A DNA stretch of 64,000 bases from Cyanobium sp. FACHB-13342 (GCF_014697415.1 NZ_JACJRT010000008.1:124001-188000), one strand, 5' to 3'. Positions 17,275 to 26,014 are shown, counted from the stretch's first letter. Notes: generated by a model from the letters alone, not told the origin. A program made the numbers and translations.

Positions 17275-18630
17275 ATGGTTGCTTCCCCCTCCGCCGATGC
17301 CGCGAGCCTGCAGCGCTGGCAGGAGCACTGGCAGCAGCGCTGGTATCCGGTGGCCTACCTCCAGGACCTCGACCGCCTCAGGCCCACACCCTTCACCCTG
17401 CTGGGTGAGGACCTGGTGCTCTGGTGGGATGCCGCGGCCTGTCAGTGGCGCGCCTTTGCCGATGTCTGCCCCCACCGGCTCGTGCCCCTCAGCGAAGGCC
17501 GGCTGAACGATCGGGGCGAGCTGGAGTGCCCTTACCACGGCTGGAGTTTCAACGGCGAGGGTCGCTGCACGGCCATTCCCCAGGCGGAGCCGGAGGAGGC
17601 CGCCACCGCCTGCGCCAGCTTCCGCAGCGCCTGCCGCGCCTATCCCACGGCCACCGGCCAGGGGCTGCTGTTCGTGTTCGCCGCCGGGGCGGAGCCAGCT
17701 GGGGAGAGGCCCCTGCCCCTGGTGCCCGTGCTCGATGAGCCCGGCTGGCTGGTGCAGGACACCTTCCGCGACCTGCCGATGGATGCCCTCACCCTGCTGG
17801 AAAACGTGCTCGACGTGAGCCACGTGCCCTTCACCCACCACCGCACCGTGGGCCGTCGCGAGAACGCCGCACCGGTGGCGGCCTCGCTCACCGGGTCTGG
17901 GCCGGAGGGGTTCACCCTCGCCTGGCCTGAGGGACCGCGGCGGGGAAAGCTCGGCAGCCAGTTCACCACCTTCGTGGCCCCCGGTCTGATGTGGCATGAC
18001 CTCACGGCCGAGGGCTTTGCCCGCTTCCTCACCGTGGTGTACGCCACGCCGATCCGCCCCGGGGAATGCCGCCTGTTCGCCCGCTTCCCCTTCCAGTTCC
18101 GCTCCGCCCTGCCGCGGCTGCTGCTGCGGGCTAGGCCCCAATGGTTGCAGCATCTCGGCAACCACATCGTGCTCGAGGACGACCAGGTGTTCCTGCATGG
18201 GCAGGAGCGGGTCCTGGCCGCCCGCGGGGGCAGCGGGGCCTTTCCCCAGGCCTGCTTCCTGCCCACCAGCGCCGATGTCTACGTGCAAGCGCTGCATGCC
18301 TGGGTCACCGGCGTGGCCGGGGGTCCGTTCCCCACCGGCTCCCTGCCGCCGCGGCTGGGATTGGCTCCGCTGATGGATCGCTACGAGAGCCACACCCGCC
18401 ATTGCCGGGCCTGCTCCGGGGCCCTGCGCGGTGTGCGGCGCTGGCGGCCCTGGCTGTTGGCGGCCCTGGGGCTGGAATTGGTGCTGGCGGCCTGGGCCCC
18501 CGGGGTCGCGGCCCGCACGGCCCTGGTGCTCCTGCTGGGCCTCACGGCCCTGGTGCTGCGCCAGCTCAGCCGCTGGGAGCGCCAGTTGCTGCGAGGCGAG
18601 GGCCATCCGCCCCGCAATGCCCGGTCCTAG
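17275..18630 (+). CDS. Rieske 2Fe-2S oxygenase, pheophorbide a oxygenase-like
   Basis: 451 aa from the ATG at 17275; the longer open frame upstream only overlaps the permease. Rieske cluster ligands 'CPHRL' and 'CPYHGW' lie around residues 65-90. The mononuclear iron site is 'LLENVLDVSHVPFTHH'. A C-terminal 'HCRACSG' CxxC is the mark of the PaO/Tic55/chlorophyllide a oxygenase family, followed by two hydrophobic helices that anchor the protein in the membrane. PaO opens the chlorophyll macrocycle in plants; the cyanobacterial substrate is less certain. The stop codon overlaps that of the convergent Nif11-like gene. Confidence 0.9.
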   Translation: MVASPSADAASLQRWQEHWQQRWYPVAYLQDLDRLRPTPFTLLGEDLVLWWDAAACQWRAFADVCPHRLVPLSEGRLNDRGELECPYHGWSFNGEGRCTAIPQAEPEEAATACASFRSACRAYPTATGQGLLFVFAAGAEPAGERPLPLVPVLDEPGWLVQDTFRDLPMDALTLLENVLDVSHVPFTHHRTVGRRENAAPVAASLTGSGPEGFTLAWPEGPRRGKLGSQFTTFVAPGLMWHDLTAEGFARFLTVVYATPIRPGECRLFARFPFQFRSALPRLLLRARPQWLQHLGNHIVLEDDQVFLHGQERVLAARGGSGAFPQACFLPTSADVYVQALHAWVTGVAGGPFPTGSLPPRLGLAPLMDRYESHTRHCRACSGALRGVRRWRPWLLAALGLELVLAAWAPGVAARTALVLLLGLTALVLRQLSRWERQLLRGEGHPPRNARS

Positions 18631-18851
18631 CCCCGTTGCTGTAGGGGTTCCTGACGGCAGTGCAGCAGCCAGGCGCGCTGCAGGTCCACCCGGGTGATCC
18701 GGTAGCCCAGCCGCCTGCCGGCCAGCACCAGCTCCTGTTGGGAGCGGCAGTGCCGCAGGGCCCGCCTCAGGCTGCCTTCGCCTTCCGCGTCGTCCACCAA
18801 CCGTTCCAGTTCGCTCCAGCTCATGGCCTCGCCATCCGGGTCTCTCACCAT
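18627..18851 (-). CDS. Nif11-like domain protein without a core peptide
   Basis: 74 aa from the ATG at 18851; ATGs at 18941 and 18824 are alternatives. The segment 'SWSELERLVDDAEGEGSLRR' plus 'SQQELVLAGRRLGYRITRVDL' matches the Nif11 helical pattern (conserved 'A..lGy.it..dL'). Nif11-type leaders direct some cyanobacterial peptides to lanthionine synthetases and C39 exporters, but this protein has no double-glycine site and no cysteine/serine-rich core after it, so it is probably a stand-alone Nif11 protein. Its TAG overlaps the stop codon of the convergent Rieske gene. Confidence 0.65.
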   Translation of the reverse strand: MVRDPDGEAMSWSELERLVDDAEGEGSLRRALRHCRSQQELVLAGRRLGYRITRVDLQRAWLLHCRQEPLQQRG

Positions 18852-18986
18852 GGCCAGCGGTCGGGGTTGGTGCAAGGTTCGGGCGGGCACGAACCGCCGA
18901 AGGATCAGGGCTGCTGATCGTCGGGCCCGAAGCATGGGCAAGTGGCGCTGGCGGCCCTAGCAGGGAGGGGGAACAGGGGCGGGCGG

Positions 18987-19331
18987 ATGGTGGATCAACC
19001 CGGGGATCAACCCCTCGATTCAGGGGCGGATCAGCCAGCGCCGATCACGCCCCACGCCACGCCGGTGCTCGATGGCCAGGGCCAACTCACCTATGTCGGC
19101 GACGATGGCCGCCGCTATGTGGTGGGCCTGCCGCCGGAGGCCGATGAGCAGAGCGTCGAGCGGGTGATGGCCACCCTCCAGGCTGGTGGAGACCTGTTTC
19201 AGCAGATTGAGGGGCTCTGCCACCGCTGGATCGCGGCCGTGAGCGGGCCGGATCTCGATGCCCGTGCCGCCCTGGTGCTGCTGATCACCACCCTGGAAAC
19301 GGCCCTCGAGGACACCTACGGCGAGAGCTGA
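18987..19331 (+). CDS. Conserved small protein of unknown function
   Basis: 114 aa from the ATG at 18987 ('MVDQPGDQ'). Acidic and soluble, with a beta-rich first half ('[28 protein letters not shown]') and a helical second half ('[18 protein letters not shown]', '[18 protein letters not shown]'). I do not recognise a named family. The gene overlaps the 3' end of the convergent aroB by 16 bp, and its promoter must lie in the 135-bp gap behind the Nif11-like gene. Confidence 0.6.
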   Translation: MVDQPGDQPLDSGADQPAPITPHATPVLDGQGQLTYVGDDGRRYVVGLPPEADEQSVERVMATLQAGGDLFQQIEGLCHRWIAAVSGPDLDARAALVLLITTLETALEDTYGES

Positions 19332-20428
19332 CGGATCGAGGCCTCGGTGACATCGCTGCGGATCTCCACGGCGCCGATCGCGGTGGGCAACACAAACCTC
19401 ACCCGCCCCTGCTTCACTTTTTTGTCGCCCTGCAGGCAGGTCAGCACGGCCTCGGGGTCGAGGCGCGGCCAGTCCAGCGGCAGGCCGGCAGCGGCGATCA
19501 CCGCCCGCTGGCGGCTTTGATCCGTGGCGCTCCAGAGCCCCATGGCCTGGGCGATCTCGCCGGCCGCCACCATTCCCATCGCCACGGCCTCGCCGTGCAA
19601 CCAGGTGCCGTAGCCGCAGAGGGTTTCCACCACGTGGCCGAGGGTGTGGCCGTAGTTGAGGATCGCCCGCAGGCCCCCTTCGTGTTCATCGGCCGCCACC
19701 ACGGCCGCCTTGGCGGCGGCGGAGCGCTCCAGCAGGGTTTGCAGCAGGGCTGGCCCCACCGCGCCCATGCTGGAGAGATCCCCGGCGGCCTCCAGGGCCT
19801 CGAACAGGTCCCGATCCCTGATCACGCCGTACTTGATCACTTCGGCCATGCCCGCCCGGAACTCCCTCTCCGGCAGGGTGGCCAGGGCGGTCGGATCGAC
19901 TAGCACCAGCCGCGGCTGGTGGAAGGCGCCGATCAGGTTCTTGCCGCCGGGATGGTTGACGCCGGTTTTGCCGCCGATGGCCGCATCCACCATGGCCAGC
20001 AGGGTGGTGGGCACCTGCACCACGGCGATGCCCCGCAGCCAGGTGGCTGCCGCGAATCCGGCCATGTCGCCCACCACGCCGCCGCCGAGGGCCACGATCA
20101 GCGACCCCCGCTCGAGTTTGCGGGCGAAGGCGGCGTCGTGGATCAGGGCCACGGTGGCCGGGGTCTTTTGGTCTTCGCCCGCCTCGATCACCAGGGTGCT
20201 GGCCTCGAAGCCGGCGGCCTGCAGGCTGGCCAAGGCGTCCGCGCCGTAATGGGCTTCCACCACGGGATTGGTGACGATCAGCACCTTGGTGCCCGACGGG
20301 AAGCCGCGCTGGCGGATCTGCTCACCCAGCCCGCCCAGGGCTCCGGCGCCGATCACCACCGGATAGGGATTGGCCTGCAGGGCCACCGTGATGGAGCACA
20401 GCGGGCGGGCGGCTGGGGTCGCAGTCAT
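19316..20428 (-). CDS. aroB: 3-dehydroquinate synthase
   Basis: 370 aa from the ATG at 20428. It converts DAHP to 3-dehydroquinate in the shikimate pathway, using NAD and Zn. Seen: '[14 protein letters not shown]', NAD-binding '[25 protein letters not shown]', '[22 protein letters not shown]', '[17 protein letters not shown]', and metal ligands in '[14 protein letters not shown]' and '[11 protein letters not shown]'. Standard length. It lies alone on the minus strand, divergent from the sugar permease gene with a 119-bp spacer. Confidence 0.97.
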   Translation of the reverse strand: MTATPAARPLCSITVALQANPYPVVIGAGALGGLGEQIRQRGFPSGTKVLIVTNPVVEAHYGADALASLQAAGFEASTLVIEAGEDQKTPATVALIHDAAFARKLERGSLIVALGGGVVGDMAGFAAATWLRGIAVVQVPTTLLAMVDAAIGGKTGVNHPGGKNLIGAFHQPRLVLVDPTALATLPEREFRAGMAEVIKYGVIRDRDLFEALEAAGDLSSMGAVGPALLQTLLERSAAAKAAVVAADEHEGGLRAILNYGHTLGHVVETLCGYGTWLHGEAVAMGMVAAGEIAQAMGLWSATDQSRQRAVIAAAGLPLDWPRLDPEAVLTCLQGDKKVKQGRVRFVLPTAIGAVEIRSDVTEASIRQLSP

Positions 20429-20547
20429 CGGCAGCTGTGGGTTTGTCCGAGGCTAAAGGTGCCCCCCGGCTTGGGCTGGAGGCCGGAGCCGGGGGGTGGC
20501 TGTCCGTTAGACCCGGGTTCCACAATGCCCCCACCAAGAGAGTCGTG

Positions 20548-21432
20548 ATGTCCAGCTCCGCCCCCCGCACCGCCACGGCCTGGGGGTTCCTGCTTCCGGC
20601 CCTGGTGCTGGTGGGGTTGTCGGTGTTGATTCCGGCGGCGATGGCCCTGGTGATGAGTGTCAGCCAGGCGGGCCTCGATGTGAGTGAGCCGTTGCGGTTT
20701 GTGGGCCTGGCCAACGTGCGGCGCCTGCTGGCCGATCCGATGTTCTTCCGGGTCACGGGCACCACGTTTTTGTATCTGGTGGGGGTGGTGCCGCCCATCG
20801 TGCTGGGCGCCCTGGCCCTCGCCGTGCTGGTCAACCGCCAGCTGCCCGGCATTCACTGGTTTCGCGGCGCCTTCTACACCCCGGTGCTGGTGTCGATCGT
20901 GGTGGCGGCGATCGCCTTCCGCTGGATCTATGCCGAAAACGGCCTGGTGAATGGCTGGCTCAGCGCCCTGTTACCCGGCTCCTTTCAGCCCATTGCCTTT
21001 CTCACCTCCCCCCTGCTGGCCCTGCCCTCGGTGATGCTGGTGACCCTCTGGAAGGGCCTGGGCTACTACATGGTGATCTTCCTCGCGGGGCTCCAGGGCA
21101 TCTCCCCGGATCTCTACGAGGCGGCTGCCCTGGATGGCAGTGAAGGCCTGCGCAAGCACTTCGACATCACCCTGCCCCTGCTGCGGCCCTACATCACCCT
21201 GGTGGCCGTCATTTCGGCGATTGCCGCCACCAAGGTGTTCGAGGAGGTGTATCTGATGACCCAGGGCGGACCCGCCGACTCCACCCGCACCCTGGTGTAC
21301 TACGTCTACGACCAGGCCTTTTCCGAGCTGGAGATCAGCTATGCCTGCACCATCGGCCTGGCCCTGTTCCTGATCGTGTTGCTGCTGAGTCTGGTGCGCT
21401 ACCTGTTCGCTGGCGACCGTGCCCTCACCTGA
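20548..21432 (+). CDS. Sugar ABC transporter permease (MalF/UgpA type)
   Basis: 294 aa from the ATG at 20548 (a GTG lies just before it). Six membrane helices, beginning 'GFLLPALVLVGLSVLIPAAMA', and the EAA loop 'YEAAALDGSEGLRKHFDITLPLL' that contacts the ATPase. 'TQGGPADSTRTLVYYVYDQAF' is a conserved periplasmic loop of the carbohydrate uptake permeases. In cyanobacteria such a permease often belongs to the glucosylglycerol/sucrose/trehalose system, but no binding protein, second permease or ATPase is adjacent, so the substrate is open and the partners are encoded elsewhere. Confidence 0.88.
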   Translation: MSSSAPRTATAWGFLLPALVLVGLSVLIPAAMALVMSVSQAGLDVSEPLRFVGLANVRRLLADPMFFRVTGTTFLYLVGVVPPIVLGALALAVLVNRQLPGIHWFRGAFYTPVLVSIVVAAIAFRWIYAENGLVNGWLSALLPGSFQPIAFLTSPLLALPSVMLVTLWKGLGYYMVIFLAGLQGISPDLYEAAALDGSEGLRKHFDITLPLLRPYITLVAVISAIAATKVFEEVYLMTQGGPADSTRTLVYYVYDQAFSELEISYACTIGLALFLIVLLLSLVRYLFAGDRALT

Positions 21433-21509
21433 AACCCTCACCGGCCGCCCCATGACCCTGGACCAACCCGCTTGGGGCGCCTAGGGTTCGCCCGCCTGAA
21501 ATCCCGGCT

Positions 21510-22877
21510 ATGGCGCCTTCCGGTGGCAGACCCAGCTCCAGATTGAGCGAGCGGCAGATGGTCGGCCTGTTCAGCCTGGGGCTGGGAGTGGTCCTGTTTC
21601 TGCTGATCCTGGTGCGGGGCCAGCAGGCGGCCCGGGAGGGCAATCAGGAAATTCGCAACGACACCTACTGGGTGCTGGTGTCCCCCCTGGTGTTTTCCGC
21701 CTTTGGGGTCGCCCTGCTTCGGGCGCCGAAGGGGGGGACACCAGCGCGGCCAGGCCGCCGTGGCGGGGCGCCCGTGGTCATGCGTCCCCAGGTGAGTCGG
21801 GCTCTGGAGCAGTCCTCCAGCACCGCCCGCACCGCCGAGGCGTCGCTGGCCCGGGTGGAGGCGGACAGCCGGCAGCAGCTTGCCCGTGCCCGGGAGGAAG
21901 CGGCGGCGGCTCTCGCGTCGCTGCGCAGTCTGGAGGCGGAGCGGGATCGGGCTGCGGCCCAGGCTGCCGAGCGGATTCGCGAGCTCGAACGGGAACTGGC
22001 CCAGGTTCGCCAGGCCCGGATTGCCCTCGATGCTGATTTGCGGCGTTCGCTTGTCAGCCAGTCCTCGGATGCCAGTGGCGCCCTGGCCGCCGTGCAGCTG
22101 GTGGAGGGTCAGGTGGATCAGCTGGCCGTAGGCCTCAACGATCAGATGGCCAGCGCCCGCGACCAACTCGACCAACTGATCCGCCGCCAGGAGGAGCAGC
22201 TCAACCGGCTGCGGGGCGAGGCCACGGAGGCTCGCACGGCCCTCGACCGTCTGCGTGCCGACCAGGATGCCCAGCTGGCCCAGGTGCGGGCCGATGCCTC
22301 CGCGGCCATCCAGGCCTCCCAGCTGGCCCAGGTGCGCTCGCAGGAGGTGGCCGAGAGCGTCACTGGCCAGATGGCCACCATGGATCAACGGATCCAGCAG
22401 GCCCAGCAGAGCTGCACCCGGGCCGAAGCGACCCTCAGCGCGGCGGTCGCCAGCACCGGCAAGGTGCAGGCCGATGCCCGGATCGGCGCCGAGCAGGCCC
22501 AGCGGCGGGTGGAGGAGTTGGCCGGTAGCCTCTCGGCCCAGATGGACCAGGCCCGCCAGCAGCTGGCCGCGGCCCTCCAGGCCAGCCAGGAGGCCCAGGC
22601 CCTGGTGGATCGCCTGGAACAGGGCGCCTTCGCGGCCCCAGCAGCCCAGGAGGGCTGGTCGACCGTCGCCGGCGATCCTTTCCTGAGCTGCTATCGGGAG
22701 GCCTGCGAGGAGCTGGGCGTGTTGCCCGGCAGTGGCTGGCAGGAGGTGCGGGCCACCTGGCGCCGTAACCTGATGCACTGGCATCCAGACCAGGGGGGTG
22801 ACCCCAGGCTGTGGTCGCGCCGCAGCGCCGCCTATCAATTGCTGGTGGCCTGGTACGAGTTCAACGGGGCGTCCTGA
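21510..22877 (+). CDS. Membrane-anchored coiled-coil protein with a C-terminal J-like domain
   Basis: 455 aa from the ATG at 21510. Two hydrophobic segments at the N-terminus ('MVGLFSLGLGVVLFLLILV' and 'YWVLVSPLVFSAFGVALL'), then a long, Ala/Gln/Glu/Arg-rich coiled coil from about residue 90 to 370 with heptad-like spacing ('LEAERDRAAAQAAERIRELE'). The last about 65 residues form a DnaJ-like helix pair: 'CYREACEELGV', 'LMHWHPDQGGD' with an HPD tripeptide, and 'SAAYQLLVAWYEF'. A J domain recruits Hsp70; here the coiled coil would place it away from the membrane. Overall function unknown. It is 5 bp from purK, with no clear link. Confidence 0.72.
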   Translation: MAPSGGRPSSRLSERQMVGLFSLGLGVVLFLLILVRGQQAAREGNQEIRNDTYWVLVSPLVFSAFGVALLRAPKGGTPARPGRRGGAPVVMRPQVSRALEQSSSTARTAEASLARVEADSRQQLARAREEAAAALASLRSLEAERDRAAAQAAERIRELERELAQVRQARIALDADLRRSLVSQSSDASGALAAVQLVEGQVDQLAVGLNDQMASARDQLDQLIRRQEEQLNRLRGEATEARTALDRLRADQDAQLAQVRADASAAIQASQLAQVRSQEVAESVTGQMATMDQRIQQAQQSCTRAEATLSAAVASTGKVQADARIGAEQAQRRVEELAGSLSAQMDQARQQLAAALQASQEAQALVDRLEQGAFAAPAAQEGWSTVAGDPFLSCYREACEELGVLPGSGWQEVRATWRRNLMHWHPDQGGDPRLWSRRSAAYQLLVAWYEFNGAS

Positions 22878-22882
22878 TCTAG

Positions 22883-24106
22883 ATGGTGCAGATCCAGATG
22901 GGACAACAGGGGACTCCCCCGGACGCCCCATCCATCGGGGTTGTGGGAGGGGGGCAACTCGCCTGGATGTTGGCATCGGCGGCCCGCAACCTGAACGTGC
23001 CCCTGCATGTGCAGACCCCCGGAACCCACGACCCGGCCACGACCCTGGCCACCAGCGTGGTGCAGGCGGAACTCGACGACGTGACGGCCACCCGGGAGCT
23101 GGCCCGTCGCAGCAGCGCCATCACCTTTGAGAACGAGTGGGTCGACCTGCCGGCGCTGGCCCCCCTCAGTTTCGATGGGGTGGCCTTTCTGCCCAGCCTG
23201 GAGGCGCTTTCCCCCCTGGTGTGCAAACGCAGCCAGCGTCAACTGCTGCAGACCCTCGGCCTGCCCTGCCCCCGCTGGAGCGAGCTGCCCAGTGACGGCG
23301 CCTTGCCCGAGGGCTTTGCCTACCCCGTGATGGCCAAGGCCACCACGGGCGGCTACGACGGCAAGGGCACGGCCGTGTTGCGATGCGCGGAGGATCTCGA
23401 GGCCCTGTTGGCACGCGTCAGCGCCAGCGATTGGATCCTGGAGGAGTTGGTGCTGTTTGAGCAGGAGCTCTCCCAGCTCGCCTGCCGCGACCGTGATGGC
23501 AATGTGCAGTGCTATCCCCTGGTGCAGACCCACCAGCACCAGCAGATCTGCGATTGGGTGTTGGCACCGGCGGCGGTGCCCCATGCGGTGCAGGCCTACG
23601 CCCGCAACATTGCGGCCTCCCTGCTCACGGCGATCAACTACGTCGGCGTGCTGTCGATTGAACTGTTCTATGGGCCCGGTGGCCTGCAGGTGAACGAAAT
23701 CGCTCCCCGCACCCACAATTCCGGTCACTACACGATCGAAGCAGCCCGCACCAGCCAGTTTGAGCAGCAGGTGCGGATCGTGGCGGGCCTGCCCATGGGG
23801 GCGGTGGACCTGCAGGTGCCCGGCGCCCTGATGGTGAATTTGCTCGGTTTTGAAAGCTCCGAGGCGGATTACCTGGTCCAGCGCGACGCCCTGGCGGCCC
23901 TGCCCGGTGCCAGCGTGCACTGGTACGGCAAGCAGGGCTCCAGTCCCGGGCGCAAGTTGGGCCACATCACCCTGCTGTTGCAGGGCACCACACCCCAGGA
24001 GCGCGGCCCCCAGGCTGAGCAGCTGCTGGAGCAGGTGCGTCGGATCTGGCCCCTGCCCCCCCTGTTGCCCACGCCGCCGGCTCCAGTTCTGGTCAAAGGG
24101 GCGTAA
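22883..24106 (+). CDS. purK: N5-carboxyaminoimidazole ribonucleotide synthase
   Basis: 407 aa from the ATG at 22883. It makes N5-CAIR from AIR, bicarbonate and ATP in purine synthesis. ATP-grasp features: N-terminal 'IGVVGGGQLAWMLASAA', 'ITFENEWVDLPAL', 'YPVMAKATTGGYDGKGTAVL', 'WILEELVLFEQELSQL', 'VLSIELFYGPGGLQVNEIAPRTHNSGHYT' (seen in two blocks) and 'LGHITLLL'. A candidate 6S RNA follows 37 bp after the stop, an arrangement known in other cyanobacteria. Confidence 0.96.
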   Translation: MVQIQMGQQGTPPDAPSIGVVGGGQLAWMLASAARNLNVPLHVQTPGTHDPATTLATSVVQAELDDVTATRELARRSSAITFENEWVDLPALAPLSFDGVAFLPSLEALSPLVCKRSQRQLLQTLGLPCPRWSELPSDGALPEGFAYPVMAKATTGGYDGKGTAVLRCAEDLEALLARVSASDWILEELVLFEQELSQLACRDRDGNVQCYPLVQTHQHQQICDWVLAPAAVPHAVQAYARNIAASLLTAINYVGVLSIELFYGPGGLQVNEIAPRTHNSGHYTIEAARTSQFEQQVRIVAGLPMGAVDLQVPGALMVNLLGFESSEADYLVQRDALAALPGASVHWYGKQGSSPGRKLGHITLLLQGTTPQERGPQAEQLLEQVRRIWPLPPLLPTPPAPVLVKGA

Positions 24107-24139
24107 AGTTCCGGCGGACTGCCTTGTTGGTGACTGCCT

Positions 24140-24325
24140 TTTACAGTTTTCTGATCTGACTCCCTTTTCGACATGGGGGGTCTGCAGCGGAAGCAACGTA
24201 AGCCGGCCTTGCAGCCGGAAACGGCGCCCCGTCCTTGATCCCCCTTCTGGTTCCACCAGGTCGAACACTGGGGCAAAACGGCACGGCGGTCCACCCTTTT
24301 CTCGGACGATTCAGAAACTGTCCTC
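24140..24325 (+). ncRNA. ssrS: Candidate 6S RNA downstream of purK
   Basis: About 185 nt, the usual 6S length. The ends pair: ACAGTTTTCTGA (24143-24154) with TCAGAAACTGT (24311-24321), forming a closing stem. Inside, GGGGGTC (24176-24182) can pair with GATCCCC (24237-24243), a second hairpin has arms CCGGC/GCCGG (24202-24217), and CTGGT/ACCAG (24247-24259) forms another. The flanks between closing stem and inner helices are unpaired, as in the 6S bubble that mimics an open promoter. Known biology: 6S RNA binds RNA polymerase, and its cyanobacterial gene typically follows purK. Strand is inferred from that synteny. I cannot run a covariance model. Confidence 0.6.
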
Positions 24326-24398
24326 CAAGACTTGCTGGCTTGGCTGACGTTCAGGGGTTGCGTCTTCACGCTGGAGAGGTAATTAACCAGCTGCTTTC

Positions 24399-24560
24399 GT
24401 GACTCCCTCAGTTTTGGGTTCTGAGCGCGCCCACGCCGTGATGGCTCACAAGTTGGCCGGTCTGCTGCGGGCTGCCGAGGCCGACCAAGGCCGTCAGCCA
24501 GCAGACGCCTGGCGTCGCAAACTCCAGCCCCTGGTGGCGGCGTTGCAGGCAGCCCGTTGA
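24399..24560 (+). CDS. Possible small basic protein, 53 aa
   Basis: Open frame from a GTG at 24399; an internal ATG at 24441 gives 39 aa. The peptide is amphipathic and helical ('MAHKLAGLLRAAEAD', 'AWRRKLQPLVAALQAAR'), Arg/Ala-rich and cysteine-free. A GGAGAGG stretch lies about 20 bases before the GTG, too far for an ideal ribosome site. It fills the gap between the 6S candidate and the convergent nitroreductase gene. No recognised family. It could be chance coding in GC-rich DNA. Confidence 0.4.
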   Translation: MTPSVLGSERAHAVMAHKLAGLLRAAEADQGRQPADAWRRKLQPLVAALQAAR

Positions 24561-24579
24561 CGAGTCTGGGCCTCGGCAA

Positions 24580-25227
24580 TCACCGCACTTCGATGAGTTC
24601 GCTGGCCGCGTAACGCACCTTGGCCAGGTTGGCGTAGGCGTCGCTGGCAGAGCGATAGCCAGCGGCGCACACCACGCAGCTGCGGTAAGGCGAATCCTCC
24701 AGTCCCAGGATCCTGTCGTAGGCCTCGGGGGAGAAGCCCTCGATGGCGCAGGTGTCCACTTCCAGCAGGGCCGCCGCCGCCATGAAGGTGCCCAGGGCGA
24801 TGTACACCTGGTTGCTCACCCAGCGCTCGATCTGCTGACTGCGGGGGCCCCGGATCAGATCGACGTCGATCATCTCGCGGTAGGTGGCCAGCTGGTCTGG
24901 GGCCAGTCCCCGGATGCGCGCCATCGTCTCAATCAGGCGGTCGGCCTCGGGGGCGCCGATGCGCCGTTGGGCCAGGAACACCACCAAATGGGAGGCATCG
25001 GTGATCTGGCTCTGGTTCCACGATTCGGGACGCAGCTGCTGGCGCAGGTCCGGGTCGCGGATCACCAGAAATTTCCACGGTTGCAGGCCATAACTCGATG
25101 GGCTTTGCACCAGGGCATTTTCCAGGGCTCCCCAGGTGCGGGCATCGATTGGGCGGCTGGGGTCAAACACCTTGGTGGCGTAACGCCAGGCCAGGGCCCC
25201 TTCGAGCTGGGCTGGGGTGAGCGGCAT
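24580..25227 (-). CDS. Nitroreductase family NAD(P)H oxidoreductase
   Basis: 215 aa from the ATG at 25227. FMN-dependent family signs: 'LAWRYATKVFDPSRPID', 'SPSSYGLQPWKFLVI', 'ASHLVVFLAQRR', 'YIALGTFMAAAALLEVDTCAIEGF' (in two blocks) and the C-terminal 'CVVCAAGYRSASD'. It resembles NfsB-type enzymes, which reduce nitroaromatics or quinones; the natural substrate is unknown. Its C-terminal cysteine pair 'SCVVCA' replaces the more common hydrophobic residues. Confidence 0.88.
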   Translation of the reverse strand: MPLTPAQLEGALAWRYATKVFDPSRPIDARTWGALENALVQSPSSYGLQPWKFLVIRDPDLRQQLRPESWNQSQITDASHLVVFLAQRRIGAPEADRLIETMARIRGLAPDQLATYREMIDVDLIRGPRSQQIERWVSNQVYIALGTFMAAAALLEVDTCAIEGFSPEAYDRILGLEDSPYRSCVVCAAGYRSASDAYANLAKVRYAASELIEVR

Positions 25228-25307
25228 GGGGGCGACGACAGCAGGCGGGATCAGGCGGCATTCTGGATGGGGTGGTGACCCGAAGAGGGTTTGGCTCGTC
25301 TGTGCTG

Positions 25308-25742
25308 ATGAACCCGTTCCAGCAGGCCTTTGAATCCCTGCTCTCCGTGGCGCCGGGCCCCGTGTTTCCCCGGGCCCGCGAGCTCTACCTGCGCAAATAT
25401 CCGCTCGAGGGTCGACTGGCAGAGGCTGGTTCCGCTGCCGAATCCGCTGTGGGCTCGGCGCGGTTTCGCACTTTCCTTCTGGAGGAGGAGATCCAGGAGG
25501 CCCCGGGAGGGATCGTGCGGGTGCGGGCCGTGGCCTTTGCCGTGGTGCACTGGCAGGCCCCCCAAACCAATCTGGAGGACTACTCCAGCTACCTCCAGGC
25601 GCGCTGGGACCTCCATCCCGATGGTCTGACTCTGGAGGAGGAGAGCTGGTTCCGGGAGGGCGGGGCCTATGCCCGCTTCGGGGCGGCGGCGGTTTATGAA
25701 CGCGCCCCGTCCGGCGAGCTGCTGTTGGGTGGGGGGGCCTGA
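25308..25742 (+). CDS. Conserved protein of unknown function
   Basis: 144 aa from the ATG at 25308 ('MNPFQQAFESLLS'). Soluble, with helices at the start and a beta-rich centre ('EIQEAPGGIVRVRAVAFAVVHWQAPQTNLEDY') and '[27 protein letters not shown]' at the end. No family recognised. The 3' end overlaps that of the convergent DUF2103 gene by 49 bp. Confidence 0.6.
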   Translation: MNPFQQAFESLLSVAPGPVFPRARELYLRKYPLEGRLAEAGSAAESAVGSARFRTFLLEEEIQEAPGGIVRVRAVAFAVVHWQAPQTNLEDYSSYLQARWDLHPDGLTLEEESWFREGGAYARFGAAAVYERAPSGELLLGGGA

Positions 25743-26014
25743 CCCAGCAGCTGATCGAGCTGCCCTTGCAGCTGCTCGCGGTTCCAGTCGGTGACCACGA
25801 ACACCTCCTGGACGCTGCTGCCCCGCCGGGCCACCAGCTTGTGCCCGCCGGTGATCGGTGCCGACACCCGCAGCCGCAGCTGGGCGCTGCGGCCCCGCAC
25901 CCGGCTGATCACCGCGGGCGTGACGGTGTCGATCCCGGGGCAGTGGGCCAACCGCTTCAACAGGGGGATCAACCCCTCGATGTAGGTGCTGTGGGTGATC
26001 ACCACCCGTCCCAT
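25694..26014 (-). CDS. DUF2103 domain protein
   Basis: 106 aa from the ATG at 26014. '[20 protein letters not shown]', '[18 protein letters not shown]', '[20 protein letters not shown]' and '[10 protein letters not shown]' match the small cyanobacterial DUF2103 family, described as a predicted metal-binding or nucleic-acid-binding fold. Its ATG overlaps the clpS TGA by one base, so the two are translationally coupled. Role unknown. The C-terminal 49 bp are shared with the convergent gene. Confidence 0.75.
   Translation of the reverse strand: MGRVVITHSTYIEGLIPLLKRLAHCPGIDTVTPAVISRVRGRSAQLRLRVSAPITGGHKLVARRGSSVQEVFVVTDWNREQLQGQLDQLLGQAPPPNSSSPDGARS

Noticed and set aside
18627-18851. RiPP (prochlorosin-like) precursor
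   Set aside because: No double-glycine cleavage site and no Cys/Ser/Thr-rich core after the Nif11-like part; no modification enzyme nearby.
20908-20915. HIP1 palindrome (GCGATCGC) enrichment
   Set aside because: Only two copies were noticed (20908, 32235), both inside genes; too few to indicate the HIP1-rich genome style of many beta-cyanobacteria.
21438-22976. 512-codon open frame opposite the coiled-coil/J-domain gene
   Set aside because: Low-complexity Leu/Gly/His translation mirrors the repetitive Ala/Gln codons of the true gene; no motifs.
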